Source: JAIVJG01 sp964236735 (GTDB lineage: Bacteria > Acidobacteriota > Blastocatellia > Pyrinomonadales > Pyrinomonadaceae). From it: DNA of 64,000 nt. This document shows positions 33,483 through 41,579 of this stretch, one piece after another; position 1 is the stretch's first letter, and each line of letters opens with the position of its first letter. The notes under the pieces were generated by a model. It had not been told where the DNA came from, searched no databases, and saw only the letters and a program-made list of their open reading frames with translations. The stretch is from contig CAXSFM010000020.1 of assembly GCA_964236735.1 (NCBI GenBank), positions 1 to 64,000 of the forward strand, given 5' to 3'. Position numbers and translations under genes: made by a program.

Positions 33483-35195
33483 TCAAATCTGGAAGCCGCC
33501 GACCTTCTCGATTTTTTTCTGTTTGGCCGATGGGCCGGCGATGATGGCGTCGTCCTGCTCGCGGTGCTGGCGCTCGTCCGCCGTGTGCCATTTGGCCCAC
33601 ACGGCAGGCGCGTCGAAAGTCTCGCCGCCGTGTTGCGTGATGCGCTCGCGGACGCGGCACATGACGGGCGTGTTGACGCCGACGCCGGAGATGACGGCCT
33701 GTCCTTTCGTCAGCGCGGGAAGTTCGGCGAGCAGTTGCCGTCCTGCGCCCTCGACGGATTTCGCCACCGTGTCCTGATCCACAGGGTTGACGATTCGCAT
33801 GATGATTTGCGTCATGCACTGCGAGAGCACGTCTTGATCGAGCTTGCCGGGTCTTTGCGTGATGAGGCCGATGCCGACGCCGAACTTGCGACCTTCGGAA
33901 AGTATTTGCTTGAGGATATTAGTCGAGACGACGGTCTGCCCGGCAGGTGCGAAACGATGCGCCTCTTCCAGCAAAGTGAAGACCGGATAGGGAAGATAGC
34001 TGTCGCCGTGCGGTTCGGCCTCGCCGCGCACGGTGGAGACGCGCGCTTTGTTGGCGCGGCGCAGGAGCGTGGCGACGACGACCTGCTGCTCGTTCTGCTC
34101 GATGTCGGAGAGTTGCAGGACGGTGCAGCGACCGGGACGAAACAACTCGTTGAGCGGGATGTGTTCGTTGTCGGAAAAGATGGAGCCGGGCTTGTCGAAG
34201 CGATTGTCGAGCCGCCACAGCAGACCGTCAATCGAGCTTGAGTTACCGCTTGAGTTGCCACGCCCGTCGTCTTCGCCATACTTTTCTTCGAGCACCGCGT
34301 CGCGCAAATCGTGATAGCCCCAAAGCCCACGCGCGCCGCGCTCGCTCGCCGTCAGACGACGGAAAGCCTGTGCGAGAAAGTGCAGCATCTTGTCCGAAGT
34401 GCCTTCGGGCAAAAGATATTTCACGTCCGCCTCGGTCAGAGAAGAGAAGCGCACCTTGACGCGCTCGTGCGTGAAAATTTTGACCTCCGGGCGATAGCCG
34501 TCCGTCGCGTGTCGAAAGCGCGCGTCGTCCTCAATCGAGCGCAGCGTGTCGTACTCGCCGTGCGGGTCAACGATCAGCACAGACGCGCGGTTGTGCGGCA
34601 TCATCAACTCTTCGACGAGCACGCCCGCCGTATAACTTTTGCCCGATCCGGTCGAAGCGAGGATGGCGAGATGCGTCGAGACGACATCTTTAATCGAGAG
34701 CACAATGGGCACTTCGCCCGCCTCGCGCGTCAGCAAACTTCCGACGTGCGCCGAGCCGACTTCGCCTTCGTGTCGCGACGAGAGCACGTTCGAGAGCGTC
34801 TCGGACGAAGCGAGAAAAACTCCATCGCCCGGTTGCGGCGGAATGCGCGGGTTGACGAAATCGCCGAGACGACTGCTGAAGTAACCGATGGTCTCGACCG
34901 TGATTTCGTACAACTCGCAGCCCTCGCCGTCGAGTCCGATGAGCGCGGAGACGATTGACGGCGGCGTCTCAGGGTCGGAGAGAAAAGTGTCGGGCAGGTT
35001 CCGCACCAGCCGCCTCTGCGTGATGTTGCCGATGATGCGCCGCTCGTCCGCGCCGTCCCGCGCCGTGTAATAGACGAACTCGCCAATGCGCGCGCGGCGA
35101 TTATCCGCCGTGATAAAAATATATTCGTGCGGCAACTCGCCCGGCCCCTTGACCGTGCCCGTGAGCGCGTCTGTTGTATGGCTTTTTTCTTCCAT
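33483..35195 (-). CDS. herA: HerA-type hexameric ATPase (DUF87)
   Basis: This 570-residue protein has an N-terminal HAS-barrel-like beta domain followed by a P-loop ATPase core. Walker A is LAILASTGSGKSYTAGVLVE, Walker B the acidic LIVDPHGEYDTL and FTLLEEAHRFAP, and a late motif is GVGIGLITQRPGKLDQDVLSQ, as in HerA/FtsK-like translocases. HerA pumps DNA with the nuclease NurA in archaea and with other effectors in bacterial defence. No NurA is adjacent here. It begins 24 bases after the in-frame tail of the preceding unknown gene, so these may share a transcript. Gene symbol marks the family. Confidence 0.82.
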   Translation of the reverse strand: MEEKSHTTDALTGTVKGPGELPHEYIFITADNRRARIGEFVYYTARDGADERRIIGNITQRRLVRNLPDTFLSDPETPPSIVSALIGLDGEGCELYEITVETIGYFSSRLGDFVNPRIPPQPGDGVFLASSETLSNVLSSRHEGEVGSAHVGSLLTREAGEVPIVLSIKDVVSTHLAILASTGSGKSYTAGVLVEELMMPHNRASVLIVDPHGEYDTLRSIEDDARFRHATDGYRPEVKIFTHERVKVRFSSLTEADVKYLLPEGTSDKMLHFLAQAFRRLTASERGARGLWGYHDLRDAVLEEKYGEDDGRGNSSGNSSSIDGLLWRLDNRFDKPGSIFSDNEHIPLNELFRPGRCTVLQLSDIEQNEQQVVVATLLRRANKARVSTVRGEAEPHGDSYLPYPVFTLLEEAHRFAPAGQTVVSTNILKQILSEGRKFGVGIGLITQRPGKLDQDVLSQCMTQIIMRIVNPVDQDTVAKSVEGAGRQLLAELPALTKGQAVISGVGVNTPVMCRVRERITQHGGETFDAPAVWAKWHTADERQHREQDDAIIAGPSAKQKKIEKVGGFQI

Positions 35196-35219
35196 GCAAT
35201 GCTCTGATTACTTTGTTTT

Positions 35220-35396
35220 CTACTCGGCTTTATCTTCTTGATCTGGCGGCTTTCCAAATTTATCGTCAATAAAGAATGTCATCCTTAAGGCGAATAATTC
35301 CACTGACTCGATAATAGTGATTACGCCATCAAGAGCTTTTGACTGTCGGTGAGTGGCTTTGTTTAATTCCTTAGTAATGTTTTGATTCCGTATTTA
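35220..35396 (-). other. 57-codon open frame in phase after the stop of the 373-aa gene
   Basis: Downstream of the TAA of the 373-residue gene (35394-35396), the same frame stays open for 57 more codons to a TAG at 35220-35222. The encoded segment begins IRNQNITKELNKATHRQ and continues to MTFFIDDKFGKPPDQEDKAE, which reads like a protein tail. It has no ATG except at 35282 (20 codons). It could be a small gene with a rare start, a remnant of a longer parent gene, or readthrough. Confidence 0.4.
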
Positions 35397-36515
35397 TAAA
35401 GTGCTGTCTCTAAATCCTATGAGACTGTCTTTGACCGGACGGGTTATGCCAAGCATCTGTGATAAGGAATTACGCAAATTGGCAATCTGTTCAATGTCAT
35501 CATCGGATTCAGGATTAGCAAACGAAATGTAAGCTGAATAGCTTTCGTCTAACACCTGAATGGTTCTCTCAAACTTCGGCACTGTGGTTTCTACCTGCTT
35601 TGAGAATGTGTTCATGTCGGAAGCAGCCAGCAACGTGATTTTCTTAACTTCGCTTGCCTTTGCTCTTCCTTGCTTATTTAGTTGCTCGACGCGAGAGGTG
35701 TGTTGATTTAACTTACCACCTATAGCTCTAGTAGCTTGATCAAGCGTTGAAAGTATGGTGGTCAGTTCATTAGACGCTTCCTCACCTTCCGTTAAATAGT
35801 CAAGACGTCCTTTTTCACCATCACCTTCGAGACTCTTCACGACAGCAATTGTTGTGTCAACCTGCTTATCATCTAGCGCGTGATTTTCACGCTGCCAGGG
35901 AAAAGGTTTGGCGTCGGGATAATTCTTTTGGTATTCGGTTAGTTCTTCCTGCGTCAGCGAATACCATTCGTCGTAAGCATAACGCCTGAAGAACTCGGCG
36001 AGACGCTCGCGGAAGTGTTGTCTGGCGACTTCGTTCAGCCGACCTTTGCGGAAATTGATCAGGCGTTCGAGGGCTATTCTGGGAATGCGGATGGGCGTGA
36101 GAAAGTCCGCTCCCATCTTTTCGCTGAAACCAAGTCTTTCATCTGCCGGAAGATAAAACCATTTCTGATTGACGCGGGCGTGTTGCGTGATAATCGGAAC
36201 CCACTTCGATGCTTTGCTCGTGTCTCTGCTTTTGCGCTCAACGTCCCGGAATGGCCGGACTTCAAACAGTGTGATGTTCGGCGCGCGGACAGCATCACAC
36301 TCCTGAGTTCCCACAATGGCTATTGTCGGGCGGACGGATATTATTGCGCTGACCTTTTCACCCGCAGAGGCGAACTCGTCCCACGGTAACGTCTCAACGC
36401 TGCCTTTGTCGTCTATGACCAATAATTCGTCATCAGCGAGGTCAAGGATAGGGATGCCGATAAAGATGTCGCCTTGGCTAATAGGTAAGGATGGCTCCAA
36501 GGATTCGTAGATCAT
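35394..36515 (-). CDS. unknown protein next to the HerA ATPase (373 aa)
   Basis: The product opens with SQGDIFIGIPILDLADDELL and has a cysteine-aspartate motif in IAIVGTQECDAVRAPNITLF; I have seen similar opening-plus-CD layouts in unnamed bacterial proteins but know no function. The middle is basic and aromatic (LAEFFRRYAYDEWYSLTQEE), and the last 120 residues look like two long helices (TILSTLDQATRAIGGKLNQH, then VEQLNKQGRAKASEVKK), probably a coiled coil. Start codon overlaps the upstream 63-residue gene by four bases (ATGA). The sequence is clearly AT-richer than neighbouring operons, suggesting acquisition. It is followed by an in-frame 57-codon extension after its stop. Confidence 0.7.
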   Translation of the reverse strand: MIYESLEPSLPISQGDIFIGIPILDLADDELLVIDDKGSVETLPWDEFASAGEKVSAIISVRPTIAIVGTQECDAVRAPNITLFEVRPFRDVERKSRDTSKASKWVPIITQHARVNQKWFYLPADERLGFSEKMGADFLTPIRIPRIALERLINFRKGRLNEVARQHFRERLAEFFRRYAYDEWYSLTQEELTEYQKNYPDAKPFPWQRENHALDDKQVDTTIAVVKSLEGDGEKGRLDYLTEGEEASNELTTILSTLDQATRAIGGKLNQHTSRVEQLNKQGRAKASEVKKITLLAASDMNTFSKQVETTVPKFERTIQVLDESYSAYISFANPESDDDIEQIANLRNSLSQMLGITRPVKDSLIGFRDSTL

Positions 36516-36703
36516 TCTTCAACCCTGTAATCGTACCAACGGCTCGCTTCCTCTTCAGAGTATGTGATTTGCGCTTGCTGGGCTTTCTCGCTGGCCTCGA
36601 ACGCTTTGCGGCGTGCCTCCGCAATTGTCACGCAGTGCGGCTGGTCTCCCCGCTCAACTTTGGTTTCTCTCTTTATTTGTGCGGTGCGTTCTTTAGTGCT
36701 CAT
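36512..36703 (-). CDS. small charged protein upstream of the HerA-linked unknown (63 aa)
   Basis: A 63-residue polar protein with Lys/Glu-rich helices (MSTKERTAQIKRETKVERGD, then AEARRKAFEASEKAQQAQIT) and a tail EEASRWYDYRVEE. It overlaps the 373-residue gene by four bases, so translation is likely coupled. No known family. The size and charge would fit an antitoxin or accessory peptide, but nothing in the sequence demonstrates that. Confidence 0.6.
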   Translation of the reverse strand: MSTKERTAQIKRETKVERGDQPHCVTIAEARRKAFEASEKAQQAQITYSEEEASRWYDYRVEE

Positions 36704-36881
36704 AGCTCATTAGCCCCTGTCAGCCGGTTTACTCAGGCCGGTGAATAATAGCACGGAGCTAAATGTGCCTGAAAGGGTGAAGATTTACGCAATCCAGTGC
36801 CGTCAGCGGCAGCGTTGGGCGGAGTATAACATAGGCTCGCAAACGAATTTGACGTGACAAGCAACGGAGATGTTTTGTCGC

Positions 36882-38000
36882 TCAGGCGAAGAAGCGCGCG
36901 ATTGCTTCGACGACGTAAGCCTGCTGCTCCGGCGTGAGTTCGGGATAGACGGGCAGCGCGAGCGTTTCGAGTGCGGCGCGCTCGGCTTCGAGGAAATCGC
37001 CCTCCGCATAGCCGAGATAGCGGAAACATTCCTGCAAGTGGAGCGGCACGGGATAGTAAATCTTCGTGCCGACGCCGTGCGCCTTGAGATGTTCGATGAG
37101 CGCGGCGCGGCGCGTTGATGAGACGCGGATGACGTATTGATGAAAAATGTGCAGGGCGTCGGGTCGGATGAAGGGCGTCGCCACAACGTCTTTCAAGTTA
37201 GCTTGCGCGAAAAGTTCGTCGTAGCGTGCGGCGCGCTCGCGGCGGGCTTGTGACCATCCATCGAGGTGCGGAAGTTTGACGCGCAGGACGGCGGCTTGCA
37301 ACGTGTCGAGCCGGCTGTTGATGCCGACCTCGCGATGATGATATTCCGTCTCGCCGCCATGCACTCTCAGGCGTCGCAGGCGTTCGGCGAGACGCTCGTC
37401 ATTCGTCGTCAGCATTCCGGCGTCGCCCGCCGCGCCGAGATTTTTCGTCGGGTAAAAACTGAAGCAGCCAATGTCGCCCATCGAGCCGGCCTGCCGCCCC
37501 GCATCTTGCGCGCCGATGGCCTGCGCCGCGTCTTCGATGACGGGCAAGCCGTGCCGCGCGGCGATGTCCATGATGCTGTCCATCCCGGCGCACTGGCCGT
37601 AGAGATGGACGGGCATGATGACGCGCGTGCGCTCTGTGATGGCGGATTCGAGAGATGCGGGATCGAGGTTGTAAGTGTCCGGCTCAATATCCACGAAGCG
37701 CGGCGTTGCGCCCGTGCGTGCGATGGCTCCGGCGGTGGCGAAGAATGTGAAAGGCGTGGTGACGACTTCGTCTCCGGCGCGCACGTCCAATGCCATCAGG
37801 GCGAGCAGGAGCGCGTCGGAGCCGTTGGCGCAGCCCACCGCGAACTTCGTCTGCGTGTAGCGCGCGAGTTCAGATTCCAGCAGGCGCACGTCTTCGCCGA
37901 GGACGAACTGCTGCGTATCAAGAACGCGCCCGACAGCCGCGCGCAACTCTTCGCGCAGTGCGGCGTGCTGCGCGCTCAGGTCAAGCAGGGGCACTTGCAT
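36882..38000 (-). CDS. DegT/DnrJ/EryC1/StrS sugar aminotransferase
   Basis: This PLP enzyme adds an amino group to a keto-sugar nucleotide. The start at 38000 gives the family opening MQVPLLDLSAQHAALREEL; 38021 and 38066 are alternative starts. Landmarks are VGCANGSDALLLALMALDV, GDEVVTTPFTFFATA, VIEDAAQAIGA, and the PLP lysine in CFSFYPTKNLGAAGDAG. The C-terminal VGTKIYYPVPLHLQECF is typical. The substrate is not evident; a 4-keto-6-deoxy sugar nucleotide is likely given RmlB nearby (41576-42595). Gene end is 36882; the adjacent tyrosine kinase gene lies upstream. Confidence 0.88.
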   Translation of the reverse strand: MQVPLLDLSAQHAALREELRAAVGRVLDTQQFVLGEDVRLLESELARYTQTKFAVGCANGSDALLLALMALDVRAGDEVVTTPFTFFATAGAIARTGATPRFVDIEPDTYNLDPASLESAITERTRVIMPVHLYGQCAGMDSIMDIAARHGLPVIEDAAQAIGAQDAGRQAGSMGDIGCFSFYPTKNLGAAGDAGMLTTNDERLAERLRRLRVHGGETEYHHREVGINSRLDTLQAAVLRVKLPHLDGWSQARRERAARYDELFAQANLKDVVATPFIRPDALHIFHQYVIRVSSTRRAALIEHLKAHGVGTKIYYPVPLHLQECFRYLGYAEGDFLEAERAALETLALPVYPELTPEQQAYVVEAIARFFA

Positions 38001-38142
38001 CGTGTGGAATGGCCTGGTCATCGTTGGATAGAGATTGGGAAATTTAAGAGCCGTCGCAAAATACATAAGGCGGAGAAACGAGTGCGTGAGCCTGACAGCC
38101 GCGCGCTTATTTCTCCGCCTTACATCTCTTTACTCATGCGCT

Positions 38143-40539
38143 TTAACGCTTGTTGTCGCCGCCCACGCCGACGGTCTCGGCTCCTTCGGGCACGCCGGCG
38201 GCGTTGTCTTCGTCGTAGTAGCTCGAATAGTAGTTCGAGTAATAGTAATACTCGTTCGTTTCGAGCTTCACGTTGTTGAGCACGATGCCGAAGATGTGCG
38301 CGCCCACGTCCTGCAACTGTTGCTTGGCGCGGCGCACGACGGCGCGCGACGAGCGGCCTCCATGCACGACGAGCATCACGCCATCCACCATCGTCGAGAG
38401 AATCGAGGCGTCGGTGAACGAGATGGCCGGCGGCGAGTCAATGATAATGTGCGTGAAATTTTCCGACAGCACGTAGAGCATCTTTCGCATTTCGTCCGAG
38501 CCGAGCAGTTCCGCCGAGTTAGGCGGAATCGGCCCCGACGTGATGAGCTTCAGATTCGGCAGGCGCTCGCACGTCTGTATCAACTCGCTGATGTTCGACT
38601 CGCCGGACAGATAGTTCGTCACGCCGCGCGCGTTCGAGAGGCCGAAGTGCGTGTGGATGCGCGGGCGTCGCAAATCGCAATCGAGCAGCAACACGTGCGC
38701 GCCGGTTTGCGCCAGCATCATCGCGATGTTGACGGCGGTCGTCGTCTTACCTTCCGACGGCTGGCTCGACGTGACAAGGATGGTCTTCGGCGGCTGGCCT
38801 GCCGAAGACAGCAGGAGCGAAGTACGCAAGTGCCTGTAAGCTTCGGCGACGGGCGAGCGCGCGTCGTCTATCAGCGCGAGCGCGGTGCTGTCACCGATCT
38901 CCGGCGCGGCGCTCGCCCTGCCGAGCCGCTTGCGCTCGACGCGCGGAGCCGGAATCAGCGCCAGCGTCGGCAAGTGTAGATGACGATCAACGTCCTCGAT
39001 GGACTTCAGCGTGTCGTCGAGATAGTCGAGCAGGAAGGCGAGGCCGATGCCTGCGCCGAGCGAGAGCAGAAAGGCGATCAGGATGTTGCGCCCGCGCGGC
39101 GGCCCGATGGGCGCGCGCGGCAGACGCGCCTCCTCGACCTGCGAGACGTTGTTCGAGCGGTCGCCGTTCGTGATCTGAATTTCCTTCAACTTCTGCTGGT
39201 AGGTGTTGAGGAGTTGCCGGTTGGTTTCCAGACGCTGCGTCATGTCGGACATGCCAAGCTCGGCCACGCTTAGTCCATTGGCTTTGGCGAGTTCCGCGTT
39301 GTAAGACGCGCGATAACTCGCTTCTTTTTTGACAGCCGCGTCGAAGGTATTCTTGAGCCGCGTGACGATCTCGCGCGGGGTTTTTTTCATTTCCGCATCG
39401 AGTTGCTCAACCTGCTTGTCAATCTTCACCACGTCGGGCCATTCCTCAGTGTAGTTCACGAGCAGCGCGGCTCTTTGCGTTTGTAGCGCCTCGATCTTTT
39501 CGCGCATCCGCTTGACCGCCGCACTGTCCTGAACTTCAGGAACTGACATCATGTCATTGCTGGATTTTACCGCCGCATTATAAACCGCCTCCGCAGTCCT
39601 GCGCTCGGCTTCAGCACCCTGTAATTGCGAGCTGTAAGTGCTCAGTCGCACGGCGTTGAAGTCCTGCCCTTGCTTTTCACCGAGGGACAGACCGCTGCCC
39701 CTTTTATAGTTGATGCGACCTGCCTCGTCGCGCTGGACTTGTGCCTGCAAGTCTATGATTTGCTTGGCAAGCAATTCCTCAGCCCTGCCGGAGCCTTCGC
39801 TTTCGCGCCTGATGTCGTTTTCGATAAAGACGCTGGCGAGCGTGTTGGCGATACGGCGCGCGATCTCGGGGTCTGTGTGCTGGTAACGGATGCTGACGAG
39901 GTTGGTCTTCTCGACCGGCTCGATGAGCAAATTCTCGCGCAGCGTGTCTTCGTAAGGCTCAAGCTTTTCAATCTGCTCGGGCGTCAGTGTCTCGGCGGTC
40001 AAGTCGGCATCGGTGACGACGGGGACGCCCGCCTCCTGTGGCGTCGGCGTCGGCTGCTGGCGCGAGACGACGCGGCGCAGAGACGTAATCAATCCCGTTC
40101 CCCCGTGCCCGCCGAGAAACGAGGGATTGTTCTGGAGGTCGAGACGCATCGCGACCTGACGCGCCAACTGCTCTGTCTCAAGCAGACGGAGTTGCGTGTT
40201 CCAGTAGTTCGGATCGTTGCCGCCTTTGATGACGAGATCGCCGCCGCGCCCGGTCGAAAGCACGCTCTTGTTCTTCTGCTCAATCTGGACGGTCGTCTCG
40301 GCCTGATAGATCGAGGGCATCCGGTACATCTGAATCGCGACGAGCGACGTGATGACGACCATCAAGCTCAGGATCAGCCACTTGCGTTTGATGACGACGG
40401 CGAGGTACTCGCGCAGGTGCGTCGGCTCGCTCGACTGCATGGCGGACGAGGGGACGGCAGCCTGCGTCAGGTCGCGCAAAGGGCGGTCGAGAGCTTCGGA
40501 CGACAGAGGCGGCAGCAGGCGATTATCTTGAGACATCAT
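38143..40539 (-). CDS. polysaccharide co-polymerase with fused tyrosine autokinase (Wzc/CpsD type)
   Basis: This 798-residue inner-membrane protein controls polysaccharide chain length and export. The N-terminal Wzz domain has a membrane helix at about 53-73 (WLILSLMVVITSLVAIQMYR), then periplasmic coiled coils, a second helix (NILIAFLLSLGAGIGLAFLL) and a cytoplasmic BY-kinase. Kinase motifs are Walker A ILVTSSQPSEGKTTTAVN, Walker A' VLLLDCDLRRPRIH and Walker B HIIIDSPPAISFTDA. The C terminus has a tyrosine cluster (NEYYYYSNYYSSYYDED), the autophosphorylation tail. A GDNKR end follows. Matches Wzx/Wzy or ABC-type export loci. Confidence 0.92.
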   Translation of the reverse strand: MMSQDNRLLPPLSSEALDRPLRDLTQAAVPSSAMQSSEPTHLREYLAVVIKRKWLILSLMVVITSLVAIQMYRMPSIYQAETTVQIEQKNKSVLSTGRGGDLVIKGGNDPNYWNTQLRLLETEQLARQVAMRLDLQNNPSFLGGHGGTGLITSLRRVVSRQQPTPTPQEAGVPVVTDADLTAETLTPEQIEKLEPYEDTLRENLLIEPVEKTNLVSIRYQHTDPEIARRIANTLASVFIENDIRRESEGSGRAEELLAKQIIDLQAQVQRDEAGRINYKRGSGLSLGEKQGQDFNAVRLSTYSSQLQGAEAERRTAEAVYNAAVKSSNDMMSVPEVQDSAAVKRMREKIEALQTQRAALLVNYTEEWPDVVKIDKQVEQLDAEMKKTPREIVTRLKNTFDAAVKKEASYRASYNAELAKANGLSVAELGMSDMTQRLETNRQLLNTYQQKLKEIQITNGDRSNNVSQVEEARLPRAPIGPPRGRNILIAFLLSLGAGIGLAFLLDYLDDTLKSIEDVDRHLHLPTLALIPAPRVERKRLGRASAAPEIGDSTALALIDDARSPVAEAYRHLRTSLLLSSAGQPPKTILVTSSQPSEGKTTTAVNIAMMLAQTGAHVLLLDCDLRRPRIHTHFGLSNARGVTNYLSGESNISELIQTCERLPNLKLITSGPIPPNSAELLGSDEMRKMLYVLSENFTHIIIDSPPAISFTDASILSTMVDGVMLVVHGGRSSRAVVRRAKQQLQDVGAHIFGIVLNNVKLETNEYYYYSNYYSSYYDEDNAAGVPEGAETVGVGGDNKR

Positions 40540-40631
40540 AATTCTTATTTCTACTCGTTCTTAAATTCATCACGACCTGCGAAAAGTCAGGCCAAAACGG
40601 GTTTGAGACGGCCACATCATAGCAGAAAGAC

Positions 40632-40742
40632 GAAAGCAGTGGCGAGGGACGAAAGCAGTGATGAATGATGAATGATGAATGATGAATGAAAGACAAAGGC
40701 ATACTTGATTATATTCATCACTCATCACTCATCACTGCTTTT
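40632..40742. repeat. heptad-word inverted repeat (R11)
   Basis: The left arm (to 40690) contains AAAGCAGTGATGAATGATG and further AATGATG heptads; the right arm (40713-40742) is a co-linear complement with only two G-T-type differences over about 29 nt. The right arm overlaps the end of rmlD and encodes KSSDE plus the stop. Confidence 0.8.
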
Positions 40743-41579
40743 AATGAATCGCGCCAGCGCGTCGCGCCAGTCGGGGAGCGGCGCGAGGCCGATGGCTTCT
40801 GAAAGCAGACAGCGCAGGCGCGAGTTGCGCGGACGCGGCGCGGGACGTTGGAGCGAATCCATCTCGACGCTTTCAATTTCGGCATCAGGCAAGCCGGCAA
40901 TTTCCAACGCCGCGCGCGCGAAGCCTTCGTAGCTCGTGCCGTCGCCGGCGTTGACGACGTGATAGAGTCCGGGCACATCTCTCTCGGCCAACTCGCGCAG
41001 TCGCGCCGCCAGATCAGACGCATAAGTCGGCGTCCCGTAGGCGTCCGAGATGGCCTTGAGATGCTCGCCGCGCCGCGCGCGCGCCGTCGCGGTGGCGAGA
41101 AAGTTGCGCCCGCCCTGTCCGTAAATCCAGCCCGTTCGCACGACGATAGTGCGCGCCAGAGCCATCTGCGCGCGCCGCTCGCCTTCGAGTTTCGACGCGC
41201 CATAGACGCTCTCCGGGTGCGGGTCGTCGCGTTGCGTGTAGAAGCCTGCGGCGCGCTCGCCGTCGAAGACGTAATCAGTCGAGATGGTGACGAGCGAAGC
41301 CGCGACGCGACGCGCTTCGACGGCGAGAATTTCCACCGCCCGCGCGTTTTCCATGAACGCCTTCTGCGGATCAAGCTCGCAGCCGTCAACATCCGTCCAC
41401 GCCGCGCAGTTGATAATCCTCTCCGGGCGCTCGCGCTCAAGCGTCGCGCGCACCGCCGCGTCGTCCGTGATGTCGAGACTCTGATGGGTGTGCGCGAAAA
41501 CTTCGTCGCCGCGCGCGCGACAATGTTCGGCGAGGGCGCGTCCGACCATTCCGCCCGCGCCCGTGATGAGAACTTTCAT
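40725..41579 (-). CDS. rfbD: dTDP-4-dehydrorhamnose reductase
   Basis: RmlD/RfbD performs the last step of dTDP-L-rhamnose synthesis. This 284-residue SDR protein has the NAD(P) motif LITGAGGMVGRALAEH, the family strand ERIINCAAWTDVDGCE, the active-site STDYVFDGERAAGFY, and YGASKLEGERR with the catalytic Tyr and Lys. The end of the protein (KSSDE) is contributed by repeat R11. Its ATG overlaps the stop of rfbB by four bases, so the two are co-translated. Confidence 0.92.
   Translation of the reverse strand: MKVLITGAGGMVGRALAEHCRARGDEVFAHTHQSLDITDDAAVRATLERERPERIINCAAWTDVDGCELDPQKAFMENARAVEILAVEARRVAASLVTISTDYVFDGERAAGFYTQRDDPHPESVYGASKLEGERRAQMALARTIVVRTGWIYGQGGRNFLATATARARRGEHLKAISDAYGTPTYASDLAARLRELAERDVPGLYHVVNAGDGTSYEGFARAALEIAGLPDAEIESVEMDSLQRPAPRPRNSRLRCLLSEAIGLAPLPDWRDALARFIKSSDE

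Noticed and set aside
36814..36820. GTTGGGC resembling an integron attC core box
   Set aside because: No matching RYYYAAC partner within 150 bases and orientation does not fit the AT-rich genes next to it.
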